64,000 nucleotides of DNA from DATFVA01 sp963774455 (GCA_963774455.1 CAVZFD010000002.1:124001-188000); one strand, 5' to 3'; shown: positions 44,533 to 54,879, numbered from the stretch's first letter. Notes: generated by a model from the sequence alone, not told the origin. Program-made: numbers and translations.

Positions 44533-44788
44533 TCTTTTTTTAAATTCTGTATTTGATTTGTTTATCTGAATTTAGCTCAATTCATCAGGTAAATATATAA
44601 TAAATTTCAGGAAGATAGAATTCCATTTTATAGGGTTCATCCCGATATGCCTGCATTAGTGAGAGAATTAACATTCTTTCGTTCAACCTCAGGGAATAAA
44701 AATAATGCCCCCGGCAGATGTTTTAAGCTTTTTCATAAGGAAAAAAATAGGGATTTTAGCATAATAAATTCAAAGCAATTTTTATGAT

Positions 44789-45673
44789 ATGAAATTACTT
44801 TTGGTTGGGCAGTCGGTTGAAGATCATATCCATCAAAACGGCGGATACGAAGTTAAACCGGGCGGAATTTATTATTCAGTCAACACTCTGCAGAATATCA
44901 AAGAGAAAAGTGATGAAATATATCTTTGCACTGCTTATAGAAAAGATGACGTACTTTTCCGTGATCTTTATAATAAGGTTGATGGAACTTATCTTAATTA
45001 CACTGAGATTATCCCTAAAGTACGACTAAACATTTACGATAACAGGGAGCGTGACGAGATCTATGAAAATATAACCGGCAGGCTGAATATCAATACAAAC
45101 GGGTTAAATGTGTTTGACGGGATAATGATAAATATGATTACAGGCTTCGATATTTCACTTGAACAGCTTGAGGAAATAAGGAAAAATTATAAAGGATTGA
45201 TTTATTTTGATGTTCATACATTTTCGCGCGGACTTAATGACAAAATGGAAAGGGAATTCAGATTGATCCCGCAGTTTCACAGATGGCTTCGGAATATCGA
45301 TATCCTGCAGGTTAATTCGCGAGAGCTATATACAATTATTGATTCAGAAAGTAAGGAGGAAATAATTAAATATGTTCTCAACACAAATGTGAGGTACCTT
45401 TTAGAAACCCGGGGGAGCAGAGGTGCTGTGTGTTACAGCATTAAAGATGGGAATATTTTTGTTAAAAAAATGCGCGCACTCAAAACAGAGGTTAAGAACC
45501 AGGTAGGTCTCGGAGACGTTTTTGGGGCAATCTTTTTTTATACCTATATTAAAAACAGGTCGGTTGAATCGGCATTAAAGTTCGCGGTAACCGCTTCAGG
45601 TTATGCGGCTTCGTATGGTAATTTGAATGATTTTAATAGATTGAAGGATGATGTTTTCTCACGATATAATTAA
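44789..45673 (+). CDS. PfkB-family sugar kinase-like protein
   Basis: 294 residues. The PfkB signatures are a GxYYSVNTL region near 27-35 and a C-terminal VGLGDVFGAIFFYTY near 254-268, where the GxGD aspartate would be the catalytic base. Substrate is unknown. The stop lies inside the start region of the RmlD-like gene (26-base overlap), so the two are cotranscribed. A nucleotide-sugar role is plausible from that neighbour but not proven. Confidence 0.8.
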   Translation: MKLLLVGQSVEDHIHQNGGYEVKPGGIYYSVNTLQNIKEKSDEIYLCTAYRKDDVLFRDLYNKVDGTYLNYTEIIPKVRLNIYDNRERDEIYENITGRLNINTNGLNVFDGIMINMITGFDISLEQLEEIRKNYKGLIYFDVHTFSRGLNDKMEREFRLIPQFHRWLRNIDILQVNSRELYTIIDSESKEEIIKYVLNTNVRYLLETRGSRGAVCYSIKDGNIFVKKMRALKTEVKNQVGLGDVFGAIFFYTYIKNRSVESALKFAVTASGYAASYGNLNDFNRLKDDVFSRYN

Positions 45674-46565
45674 GAAAAGGATACTTCTCTTCGGAGCAAA
45701 TGGTATGCTCGGTCAGCGGCTCGTTGAATTTTACAGTAAGCAGCAGGGGATACAGCTGCTGTCCTGTTCGGTGGAGGAAAAACCGGTATTTGAAGATGCC
45801 GAGTACAGGCAGATCGATTTAACGAAGCGGGAGGAAGTAAAAGATCTCGTTTATGATTTTTATCCGGATGTAATAATAAATGCGGCAGCTTATACTAACG
45901 TAGACCTTAGTGAAACAGAACGTGAACAGGCATGGAAAACTAACGTAAAGGGTGTCGAATATATTGCCGAAGTTTCAAGGGTAATTGATGCGCACATAAT
46001 TCATATTTCAACTGATTATATATTTAACGGGCAAAAAGGACCGTATTCTGAAAAAGATAAACCGAGTCCTCTTGGTTATTATGCAAGGACCAAACTTGCA
46101 AGCGAGAATGTTCTTAGACTAAGCGGAACCTTTTATACAATTTTAAGGACAAATGTATTATACGGTATTGCCCATAACAGCCGTCCCGATTTTGTGCGCT
46201 GGGTGGTGAATTCAATTAGAAGCGGAAAGCACATCAGAATTGTAACAGATCAAATGAATAATCCAACTTTTATTGACGACCTGATACAGGCGATAAGCAA
46301 AGTAATTGAATATAAGAAATTCGGCATATATAACATTGGGGGGAAGGAATTCCTCAGTCGCTATGACTTTACTATGAAGATCGCCGATTTTTTTCTGCTT
46401 GATAAAAGTCTTATTACACCTATCGTTACCTCCGAACTTAACCAGGCGGCACCGCGGCCTTTGAGATCAGGCTTGCTAATACTGAAGGCACAAACAGAGC
46501 TTGGTTACAAACCTCATTCGATTGATGAGTCCCTCGCAAAAATGAAAAAAGAACTTTCCTTATGA
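45648..46565 (+). CDS. RmlD-like NAD(P)-dependent sugar reductase
   Basis: 305 residues of extended SDR type. RILLFGANGMLGQRL near residues 11-25 binds the dinucleotide; INAAAYTNVD and the catalytic YYARTKLASE near 145 complete the pattern. The family reduces dTDP-4-dehydrorhamnose, but substrate may differ here. It overlaps the kinase gene at the 5' end, and its stop overlaps the amylase ATG (ATGA). A rhamnose or deoxysugar role is inferred from homology. Confidence 0.82.
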   Translation: MMFSHDIIKKRILLFGANGMLGQRLVEFYSKQQGIQLLSCSVEEKPVFEDAEYRQIDLTKREEVKDLVYDFYPDVIINAAAYTNVDLSETEREQAWKTNVKGVEYIAEVSRVIDAHIIHISTDYIFNGQKGPYSEKDKPSPLGYYARTKLASENVLRLSGTFYTILRTNVLYGIAHNSRPDFVRWVVNSIRSGKHIRIVTDQMNNPTFIDDLIQAISKVIEYKKFGIYNIGGKEFLSRYDFTMKIADFFLLDKSLITPIVTSELNQAAPRPLRSGLLILKAQTELGYKPHSIDESLAKMKKELSL

Positions 46566-48389
46566 GAAATTACATCACCATTTTAGTGATATTTATTTTT
46601 CTCTTAAGCTGCACACTGACTGCGCAGGAGAAATTTCCGGAATGGGCCAAGGGAATTGTCTGGTACCAGGTATTCCCGGAACGTTTCGCTAACGGCGATA
46701 CAGGAAATGATCCTGAGGCTTCAAAGGTTTTTATTAACAGCAGGTATGTTCCGCAGGACTGGAAAATTACACCCTGGACGAGCAGCTGGTTTGATGTAGA
46801 TTCGATTCAGAGAACAGATTCCACGGCCAGGTTTAGAAGACATATATATGAAAGAAGGTACGGCGGTGACATCCAGGGAATAATAGATCGCCTGGATTAT
46901 CTTCAGGAACTCGGCGTTACAGGTATATATCTTAATCCTGTTTTTGAAGCAGTCTCAATGCATAAATATGATGGGTCAACGTATCATCACATCGATGTGA
47001 ATTTTGGTCCCGACCCGGAAGGCGACCGTAAGACTTATGGCTTCTGAAATTCCGGACGATCAGCTTACCTGGAAATGGACTTCGGCAGATAAGCTCTTCC
47101 TGAAGTTAATTTCAGAAGTTCATAAAAGAGGTATGAAAATTATTATTGACGGGGTCTTCAACCATACCGGCGTTCAGTTCTGGGCGTTCCAGGATATTAT
47201 TAAAAACGGAAAGAATTCAAAATACAAGGACTGGTACCAGGTAAAGTCTTTTGATAACCCTGAAACTCCTGAGAATGAATTTGACTATCAGGGCTGGGCG
47301 AATGTAAAATCACTTCCTCAGTTCAGCAGAAATGACAGCGACCTGACTGCCGGACCCAAGCAGTACATTTTCCACTCGACAGCACGGTGGCTGGATCCGG
47401 ATAATGACGGGTATCCGTCTGATGGTATCGATGGGTGGCGGCTGGATGTAGCAAAAGATGTTCCTATCGGATTCTGGAAGGACTGGAAAAAGCTGGTTAA
47501 ATCGTTAAATCCTGAAGCGATAACTATTGGCGAGCTTTGGGAACTCGCGCCCGATTTCATTTCAGAGCACGGTGCCTTCGATGCCCTTATGAATTACAAC
47601 TTTGCCTTCGCTGTTAATAAATTCTTTATAGCTGATTCAATCCGGATCAGTGCATCACAGTTTGTAGAACAGCTGAAGGAAATTGACAAAAATTATCCTG
47701 AGAAAAACGTGTATCTTTTACAGAACCTGGTAGATAGTCACGACACAGAAAGACTCTCATCGATGATTAAGAATCCCGATAGAGAGTATGATCATGACGC
47801 TAATGGCAGAAATCCGAATTATAATCCGGGAAAGCCGTCGCCTGAAGATTATGAGAAGCAGAAGATGATTGCAGCTTTCCAGATGACTTACCGGGGCGCA
47901 CCAATGATCTACTATGGGGATGAAGCCGGTATGTGGGGAGCAGATGATCCTCACGACAGAAAGCCGATGATATGGGACGATCTGAAATACGACGATGAAG
48001 TTATAACTCCTGCCTCAGGTTTTAAGACCGGATTCGGCAGATATAAGGTTGAAGTTAATAAAGATGTTCTGAGTTTTTACAAAAAGATAATTGCAATTCA
48101 TAATTCAAGTAAAGCGTTAAGGGAAGGCGACCTCCATTTACTCTACATAAACGATGAAAAAGCTTCATTTGCCTTCAGCAGAAAAACCGCCGATGAATTT
48201 TTTATCGTCGTGTTTAATGCCGGCAAAGAAACTGATGAGTTTAATGTTCCTTTAGATTCTTCGAAGGCTTCCTTTACGGAGCTTATATCAGAAGAAAAAG
48301 GGGAAGTAGCGGCAGATTCACCTCAGAATGCAGAACTTCATATTAAAATCACACCTAACAAATATCTCATCTACAAAATCTACCGCTGA
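46562..48389 (+). CDS. GH13 alpha-amylase-like enzyme with single-base frameshift
   Basis: A signal peptide or lipobox (FLLSC near residue 17) is followed by a GH13 barrel. Catalytic residues are in GWRLDVAKDV (nucleophile), TIGELWE (acid/base) and VDSHDTER. The first frame ends at a TGA at 47045-47047; the second frame continues GDRKLMASEIPDD and the rest. Removing one base at about 47033 joins them into 608 residues, matching the pattern PDPEGDxxLI...IPDDxxTW of the family. It probably acts on alpha-glucans at the cell surface. It is the last gene of the kinase-reductase operon. Confidence 0.85.
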
Positions 48390-48541
48390 TTTTCCCGAGC
48401 ATAAAAGGTTCTTAAAATCTGATTCGTAAACCGGAACTTGCCCGTTCCATTATAAGTTGTTTATGGTTCCGGTCGAAACAAAGTAAAACATAGCGGTCAC
48501 CAATCCTTATTTCTCTGAACCCGATGTATCATATTGAGGTG

Positions 48542-48558
48542 TGCCATTTTGTCATACT
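48542..48558. promoter_or_regulatory. Upstream palindromic element, copy 1
   Basis: TGCCATTTTGTCATACT, containing an imperfect inverted repeat TGCCA-TTT-TGTCA. An identical copy lies at 48681-48697. Both precede GAATATTT or AAATATTT strings. It is likely a regulator binding site. Confidence 0.6.
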
Positions 48559-48680
48559 GTAAATATTTTCTACAGGCGAAAATTGCATATATTCGCTGTT
48601 TTCAGGTTGTCTCATTTTGATTTCACAAGGCTTATAAAAGGCAGATAACAGGCTCATAAAATACTGATAAAGAGCTGGTA

Positions 48681-48697
48681 TGCCATTTTGTCATACT
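48681..48697. promoter_or_regulatory. Upstream palindromic element, copy 2
   Basis: Identical over 17 bases to 48542-48558, 139 bases further on, with the same GGT preceding the copy by one base. It lies about 290 bases before the sigma factor start. Confidence 0.6.
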
Positions 48698-48963
48698 TGC
48701 TGAATATTTCCACACTGGTCTCCGTGATGGAGTAACAATTATTTTAAGTCCCCCACGCATTGGTTCATATTCCTATATAGATAGGGTTCCTCCAAAATGA
48801 ATAGTTACATTATAGGATTCAAGCGTGATAAGTGATAAAAAAACAGAGCTTCTTTCCCGATCATCCTTAATAATATACGTTCATCAAATGATTTCCCCCT
48901 TTCCTCTCATATTTCGATAATTTTCCACGTCGTCTACCAACCTTTTCCGGAGGTGATAGTCTA

Positions 48964-48990
48964 ATGAAACAGATACGGATAAATAAATGA
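48964..48990 (+). CDS. Eight-codon leader ORF coupled to the sigma factor start
   Basis: GGAGGTGAT at 48949-48957 is a near-perfect ribosome binding site 6 bases before ATG at 48964, which opens MKQIRINK and ends in TGA at 48988-48990. The sigma factor ATG at 48987 overlaps this stop (ATGA). Translation of the sigma gene would then depend on reinitiation. The sigma ATG has no ribosome binding site of its own. Confidence 0.6.
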   Translation: MKQIRINK

Positions 48991-49562
48991 CACAACAGGA
49001 AACAGAGTTAATAATAAGAGCGCAGAATGGAAATGTTCCGGCTTTCGAAGAGCTTATATATAACTACGACAAAAAAGTACTTGCGCTGGCTATGAAATAT
49101 GTTAAGAATGAAGATGACGCAAAAGATATTTACCAGGATGTATTTATCCGGGTTTTCAAGGGATTGAAGAAGTTTCAGTTTAACAGTGAATTCTCGACCT
49201 GGCTGTACAGGATTGTTGTGAATGTCTGCCTTACACATAAAACAAGGAGCAGCAGGAGAGAATTTATCTCTATACATACTGAAGAAGAGAATGAGAATAT
49301 GAACAGCGGATTCGAAATAGAAGACAGTCAGCCCATTCCCGAGAGGGCCGTAACCAGCTTGGAGATTTCCGAGCATATAAACAGGGCGCTGGATACGTTG
49401 TCGCCGAGACAGAAAATGATTTTTATTCTTAAACATTATGAAGGCTACAAGCTGAAGGAGATAGCAGAAATGCTTCGCTGCGGTGAAGGAACTATTAAGA
49501 AATACCTGTTCGATGCAGTCAGGAAAATGCGGACGCAGCTGGCCGATCTATATTACGCTTAA
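48987..49562 (+). CDS. ECF sigma factor, RpoE-like
   Basis: 191 residues. Sigma region 2 (about 20-90, with DAKDIYQDVFIRVFKGL and FSTWLYRIVVNVC) and region 4 (about 130-185, with LSPRQKMIFILKHYEGYKLKEIAEMLRCGEGTIKKYL) are clear, with no region 3. It directs RNA polymerase to promoters of its regulon, presumably including this operon. The gene is followed by the anti-sigma gene after 12 bases. Confidence 0.93.
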   Translation: MTQQETELIIRAQNGNVPAFEELIYNYDKKVLALAMKYVKNEDDAKDIYQDVFIRVFKGLKKFQFNSEFSTWLYRIVVNVCLTHKTRSSRREFISIHTEEENENMNSGFEIEDSQPIPERAVTSLEISEHINRALDTLSPRQKMIFILKHYEGYKLKEIAEMLRCGEGTIKKYLFDAVRKMRTQLADLYYA

Positions 49563-49574
49563 CGGGAGAAAGTT

Positions 49575-50540
49575 ATGAATCACAAAAAATATAAAGATCT
49601 TATTGATGAATATTTTTTCGGAGAAATAAACAGCCGCGAAAAAATAGAACTTGAGGAGCATTTGAAGAACTGCGATCTCTGCCGCTCGGAGTTTTATTCC
49701 GCTAAGCTTCTGAAGGAATCACTTCAGCAGAACGAGCTTCCCGACCCGGATATGAAATTACTTAGTGAGGCCAGGAATGGGCTCAGGTCAAAGCTCAGGA
49801 TAGAAAGGCAGAAAACCGGATTTTGGGAGTACGTAACGGGTAAGTTTACCTCCTCTTTCTTCCTAACACCGCAGCTTGCAGTTGCAGCCCTCTCATTCCT
49901 TATAATAGGAATGATTGCAGGATATTTCATCTTTAATACGGCAGGAACAATACATTATTCAATGGAGAACCGGAATCCTGACAAACAGGAAAACCAGGTT
50001 GTGCTCTCCGGTGATACCAAAATCAGCGATATCAGGTTTATCTCAAAAAATGCTGCGGACGGGACGGTTGAATTTACTTTCGATGCTATAAAACCAATGC
50101 ATATGAAAGGTAAAATAAGTGATCCGCAGGTGCAGAATGTTTTGACGTATTCGATGCTTAATGAAGATAATCCGGGGACCAGGCTCAATACAATTAACCT
50201 TATAAATTCCAGCGATCAGAGTCAACCTGATCCTGAAATAAAAAATGCTCTGCTCACTGTGGTTAAGTATGATAATAATCAGGGAGTCAGACTGGAGGCA
50301 ATGAAGCTGCTTAAAAAGTTCGGCTTCGATGATGCAATAAAAAGCACCATGCTGTATGTATTGCAGAACGATTCGTCGTCCGGAATGCGGATCGATGCGA
50401 TGAACAGGCTTGTCCAGGCAAATAAAAAGGGGAGTGCATTTAATAATGAAGACCTTTCTGTCCTCAGACAGAAGGTGCAGCATGACGACAACAATTTTAT
50501 TCGCTACCAGGCGAAGACGGTACTTAAGGAGTATAAATAA
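49575..50540 (+). CDS. Zinc-finger anti-sigma factor with HEAT-like repeats
   Basis: 321 residues. The N-terminal zinc-binding motif H29-x3-C33-x2-C36 (HLKNCDLC) matches anti-sigma ZAS domains that bind ECF sigma factors. A single transmembrane helix lies at about 95-117. The periplasmic part (about 145-321) has repeated ~36-residue units (VLTYSMLNEDNPGTRL, NALLTVVKYDNNQGVRL, STMLYVLQNDSSSGMRI, LRQKVQHDDNNFIRY) resembling HEAT repeats, a likely sensor surface. AACGGGAG upstream of ATG. Confidence 0.88.
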   Translation: MNHKKYKDLIDEYFFGEINSREKIELEEHLKNCDLCRSEFYSAKLLKESLQQNELPDPDMKLLSEARNGLRSKLRIERQKTGFWEYVTGKFTSSFFLTPQLAVAALSFLIIGMIAGYFIFNTAGTIHYSMENRNPDKQENQVVLSGDTKISDIRFISKNAADGTVEFTFDAIKPMHMKGKISDPQVQNVLTYSMLNEDNPGTRLNTINLINSSDQSQPDPEIKNALLTVVKYDNNQGVRLEAMKLLKKFGFDDAIKSTMLYVLQNDSSSGMRIDAMNRLVQANKKGSAFNNEDLSVLRQKVQHDDNNFIRYQAKTVLKEYK

Positions 50541-50541
50541 A

Positions 50542-51657
50542 ATGAAAACATATAGAACAAAACTTTTTTTAATAATAATATTCATACTGGCAGGAATCCT
50601 TACAGCCTATGCTCAGCAAAAAGAAAAATCCTTCAACCTCGGCAGGAACGGGAAGATTGAGGTTAAAATTAATTACGGTGAAATAACTCTGGAGACTTGG
50701 GAAAAAGACCAGGTCTCCGTTAAATATGATGAAGGTCCGGATGCTGATCTTCCATTGTTCAAAATGGTTCAGAACGGAAATGCACTAACTATAACCTCCG
50801 GTGATTATTCCAGCGAAGACCTTGTCATTACTGTTCCTTCTTCAATAAACCTGGATCTGAATACGAGCGGAGGGGATATAAAGATTAATGGCGACATCAC
50901 CGGAAAGGTGCAATGCATTACAGCAGGCGGTGATATCAAAACAAAAAATATTAATGGTAATACCGAACTAAATACGGCGGGCGGAGAGATAAGGGTCGGA
51001 AAGGTTGAGGGAGATGCCGAAGTAAACAGCGCTGGAGGCGACCTCCGGATCGGGGCAATCACCGGTACCGCTGTCCTGAATACAGGCGGCGGAAATGTTC
51101 AGGTTTCTAACGTAAGGAAAGACCTTAAGGTAAGAACCGGCGGCGGCAATGTGAAGACCGGTGATGTTGGCGGTGTCTTAAGTATAACTACCGGGGGCGG
51201 CAACGTTGATGTACAAACTGTCTCGTCCTCAGTAAAAGTAACCAACGGGGGCGGGAATGTAACATTTGCAGGCGCCGGCGGGAAAACAAGTGCTACAACA
51301 GGCGGAGGCAACCTGTCATTCAGGAATATTAAAGGCGGTATAGATTGCTACACAGGCAGCGGTGATGTATACGTGGAACTCAACCCCGATCCAAAGGTTG
51401 ACAGCAAAATTCAATCGGGTTCCGGGAGTGTTACCCTCTATCTTCCTGAGAACGCCAAAGCAACCGTAGTCGCGAAGGTACAAGGATGGGATACCTGGGG
51501 AGAGGATAATTCCAGACCCATTAAATCGGACTTCATGATCACCACCGAAGATAAAAGTCATAACACTATAAAGACGACATACAAATTAAACGGCGGCGGG
51601 AGTATTATCGAGGTACAGACCACCTCCGGTGAAATCTATATCAAAAAACAGAAATAA
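50542..51657 (+). CDS. Secreted DUF4097-type beta-helix protein
   Basis: 371 residues. Signal peptide (1-26, ending AYAQ). The body is a regular glycine- and valine-rich repeat of GGGNV, AGGDI and similar strings, the left-handed beta-helix pattern of DUF4097 (putative adhesin). The start is the ATG at 50542 with AAGGAG upstream; the frame is open earlier, inside the anti-sigma gene, and is not used. It follows the anti-sigma gene by one base and is probably an output of the sigma factor. Function unproven. Confidence 0.85.
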   Translation: MKTYRTKLFLIIIFILAGILTAYAQQKEKSFNLGRNGKIEVKINYGEITLETWEKDQVSVKYDEGPDADLPLFKMVQNGNALTITSGDYSSEDLVITVPSSINLDLNTSGGDIKINGDITGKVQCITAGGDIKTKNINGNTELNTAGGEIRVGKVEGDAEVNSAGGDLRIGAITGTAVLNTGGGNVQVSNVRKDLKVRTGGGNVKTGDVGGVLSITTGGGNVDVQTVSSSVKVTNGGGNVTFAGAGGKTSATTGGGNLSFRNIKGGIDCYTGSGDVYVELNPDPKVDSKIQSGSGSVTLYLPENAKATVVAKVQGWDTWGEDNSRPIKSDFMITTEDKSHNTIKTTYKLNGGGSIIEVQTTSGEIYIKKQK

Positions 51658-51683
51658 TTTTTGATTAAAACCTGCGGAGTATT

Positions 51684-54324
51684 ATGAAACGAATGATAAT
51701 GTTATTGATATGTGCTTTGGTTCTGATAACAGTATTAAGTTACGGTGAGAACAAACCTGAAGAAAGGATTACGGCGGTTAAAATTAATACAACTATAGCA
51801 GTCGATGGCATGCTTGATGAACCGATATGGAAAAGCACCGTATACGTTACGGGTTTCACACAGCTCGATCCTGACGAGGGAAAGGCACCCAGTGAAAAAA
51901 CATTAGTTTATATAGCCTATGATGATGAGGCATTATATATCGGTGCCCGTATGTATGATTCATCACCTGACTCGATTTACGCAAATCTTGTCAGAAGAGA
52001 TGAAGACGCTAATTCAGACCAGTTTACTGTTTATCTTGATCCCTATAATGATAAAAGATCGGGAAACTACTTCGGCATTACTGCTGCCGGTACCCTGAAA
52101 GATGGCGTTCTTTTTAACGATGAATGGGATGATTATACATGGGATGGCGTATGGATAGGCAAAGTCCATATTGATAAAGAAGGGTGGACTGCAGAAATGA
52201 AGATACCTTTCTCTCAACTGAAATTTAAGTCGACTGACATCCAGACCTGGGGAATAGATTTCAAACGCGACATAGCGAGAAGGCATGAGAGAGACTACCT
52301 TGTATATATTCCTAAGAATGAAAGTGGTTTTGTATCGCGTTTCGCAATACTTAATGGTATAAAAGATGTAAAACCTGTTAACAACCTGGAGATACTGCCG
52401 TATGTTACAAGTAAGGCTTCCTATACAGGTCATTCTCCCAACGATCCTTTTAATGACGGATCGCAGTATTCTGCAGGCCTGGGTGCCGACCTGAAATATG
52501 GTATCGGATCCAACCTGACCCTGAATGCAACAATAAATCCTGATTTCGGCCAGGTTGAAATAGATCCTGCGGTGATTAACCTGAGCGATGTCGAAACCTT
52601 CTTTGACGAGAAAAGGCCCTTCTTTATTGAAGGATCAAATATTTTCAACTTCGGCTATAGCGGTGCGAACAGCAACTGGGGCTTCAACTGGGGGAATCCG
52701 GATTTCTTTTACAGCAGGAGGATCGGGCGAACCCCGCAGGGAAACGTTCCGGATGCCGATTTTACCAGCGTACCTGACGGTACCCATATACTCGGCGCTG
52801 CCAAGCTTACCGGTAAAGTTGACGGCGATATAAATATGGGAGTAATACAGGCGGTTACACAGAGAGAATACGCCGATTTGTCAACCGGCGGTCTAAGGTC
52901 ATCTGCAGAAATAGAACCCTTAACCTATTACGGAGTATTCCGCGCTCAGAAGGAAATAAACGAAGGTGCCCAGGGACTGGGTTTTATCTCAACTATCACA
53001 AAACGATTCTTCAATGACAACAGATTAAAAGATGAAATTAACAGTGAGGCATTTACCGGGCGGGATTGACGGATGGACAGCTCTCGATGAAGATAAAGAG
53101 TGGGTTTTAACCGGGTGGGGAGGTATGAGTTATGTGGGTGGAACACAGCAGCGTATTCTTGATTTGCAGCAGAATTCCCAGCATTATTTTCAGAGACCCG
53201 ATTCAAAATTCCTTAAGCTTGACAGTACAGCCTCATCACTTTCCGGTTACGGCGGACGACTGGCTATCAACAAGCAGAAGGGCAATGTATTCCTTAATAC
53301 TGCCCTTGGTGTGCTTTCTCCCGGATTCGATGTAAACGACCTGGGATTTTTGTGGAGAACGAACCTGGTTAATTATCATTTTGTCAGCGGTTATAACTGG
53401 CGTGAGCCGACAAGCTGGTTCCGCAGTCTTCAACTCGGTGGTGCTGTATTCAGAAGCTATAACTTTGACGGTCAGATCAACTGGCAGGGAGTATTTACAC
53501 TTGCCAATATGACTACGCTGAATTATTTCGATATAAGTATGGACGCTGCATATAATCCAAGAACAATAAATGACCGCGGCACACGCGGGGGACCCATAAT
53601 GATAAATCTTCCCGGGTACCAGTTTGATGTCTTTGCAAGTACAGACACCAGGAAAAACATCATCTTCAATGCGGGATATAATTCATATATACAGGAAGGC
53701 AACTCGAAAAACTGGGGAGTGAGCGTGGGAGTTGATTACAGACCGGCTGCTAACGTGCTGCTAAGTATAAGTCCCTCTTACAGCAGAAACCTTGATAACT
53801 CACAGTACGTAAATACTTTCACCGATCCCCTGGCCTCAGAAACATACGGGAAGAGATACGTTTTCGGAGAACTTGACCAGAACACTCTATCAGCCGGGAT
53901 AAGACTTAACTGGACATTCACACCAAATCTGAGTCTGCAGTTCTATGCCCAACCTCTTATATCAACAGGAAAATATGCCAGGTACAAAGAGCTGAGAGAA
54001 CCCGGGACCTATACATTCAACATGTACGGTGAAGGCGGATCAACATATAATCCGGAAACTCATTTAGCCGATCCTGATGGAAACGGACCGGCGCAGGCTG
54101 TTGATCTTGGAGAAAACGATTTCAAGTTTGTTTCTTTAAGAGGCAATGCTGTACTCAGGTGGGAATATCTGCCTGGTTCAGTTGTGTATTTTGTATGGAC
54201 ACAGACAAGAAGTGAAAGCTACTCCGATCCGGAATTTCAGTTCGGCAAAGTAGTTACAAACCTGACCGACCTTCGCCCCGACAACATCTTCCTCATAAAG
54301 ATGACATATTGGCTGAATATGTAG
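51684..54324 (+). CDS. DUF5916/CBM9-type outer-membrane protein with single-base frameshift
   Basis: An N-terminal signal peptide (1-21) and CBM9-like domain (about 28-205, with TTIAVDGMLDEPIW) are followed by a C-terminal beta-barrel of DUF5916. The first frame stops at TGA 53067-53069; the second frame continues GGIDGWTALDEDKEWVLTGWGG. Removing one G from GGG at 53058-53060 joins them into 879 residues. It is probably a surface carbohydrate- or peptide-binding protein. It ends the sigma operon, 26 bases after the DUF4097 gene. Confidence 0.85.
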
Positions 54325-54379
54325 TGCAGTCGGTATTTCTGATCCCCGAAAGAATGATATATCAGCAGAGTCTATTCCT

Positions 54380-54760
54380 TTACCGGCTGCGTTTCAATTT
54401 TGACTTTTCAATATTTTCTTTCACGCGGTATTTTACGATTCTCTGTATAAGTCTTTTCGGTAATTCTTTGTCAATCGGCAGCTGAATAGTTCCCTTTGAA
54501 GTTTTATAACCTTTGAGTTCTTCATTGAAGACTTCATTTACTGTTTTGCTTCCCGGGTAAAAACCTATGTGGTTTTTGTGCGCCATAAAGAAAACCAGCA
54601 TTCCCTCCAGTCTGTAAGCCGGCATATTATAGCTTATTACCTCCTCAGCATCGGGTGCAGCACTTCTGATTATATTCCTGAGTTCCTCAAGCAGGAATTT
54701 TTTATCTCCGGTAACCGAAGTTAGATATTCCGCTACAGAGTTGAATTTTTTTGAAGGCAT
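54380..54760 (-). CDS. DUF1801/YdhG-like protein
   Basis: 126 residues. The family pattern is seen in VAEYLTSV, AEEVISYNMPAYRLEGMLVFFMAHKNHIGFYPG and the C-terminal KRLIQRIVKYRVKENI. Homologues are small cytosolic proteins once annotated as iron chaperones; no clear function. The ATG at 54760 has AGGAAAA six bases upstream; a longer frame to 54787 is less likely. It converges with the sigma operon. Confidence 0.8.
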   Translation of the reverse strand: MPSKKFNSVAEYLTSVTGDKKFLLEELRNIIRSAAPDAEEVISYNMPAYRLEGMLVFFMAHKNHIGFYPGSKTVNEVFNEELKGYKTSKGTIQLPIDKELPKRLIQRIVKYRVKENIEKSKLKRSR

Positions 54761-54879
54761 ATCATTTTTCCTGGTTGGAGTGCTCAAGCTAAAGCATTAA
54801 CGCATCAGAAACAATATCTTAAACTTTACAATAGCAAACTGTTTATATTTACATCTTAATTTCCGGAAATTATCATGTT

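Larger units (their letters stand above)
48390..48963. other. Intergenic region upstream of the ECF sigma operon
   Basis: About 574 bases without a gene. It holds an inverted repeat ACCGGAAC (48430-48437)/GTTCCGGT (48466-48473) after the amylase gene and two copies of a 17-base element (48542 and 48681). The ribosome binding site GGAGGTGAT at 48949-48957 serves a leader ORF. Confidence 0.7.

Noticed and set aside
46562..48389. Programmed +1 frameshift at the stop codon TTC TGA in the GH13 gene
   Set aside because: The other three frameshifted genes share no slip motif, and UUC to UCU re-pairing is poor; an indel is simpler.
48560..48760. Sigma-54 promoter near the duplicated palindromes
   Set aside because: AGGCGAAAATTGC resembles a -24/-12 site but the GG-GC spacing is 8, not 10.
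50410..50541. Long N-terminal extension of the DUF4097 gene
   Set aside because: It lies inside the anti-sigma gene in another frame; a clear AAGGAG and signal peptide support 50542.
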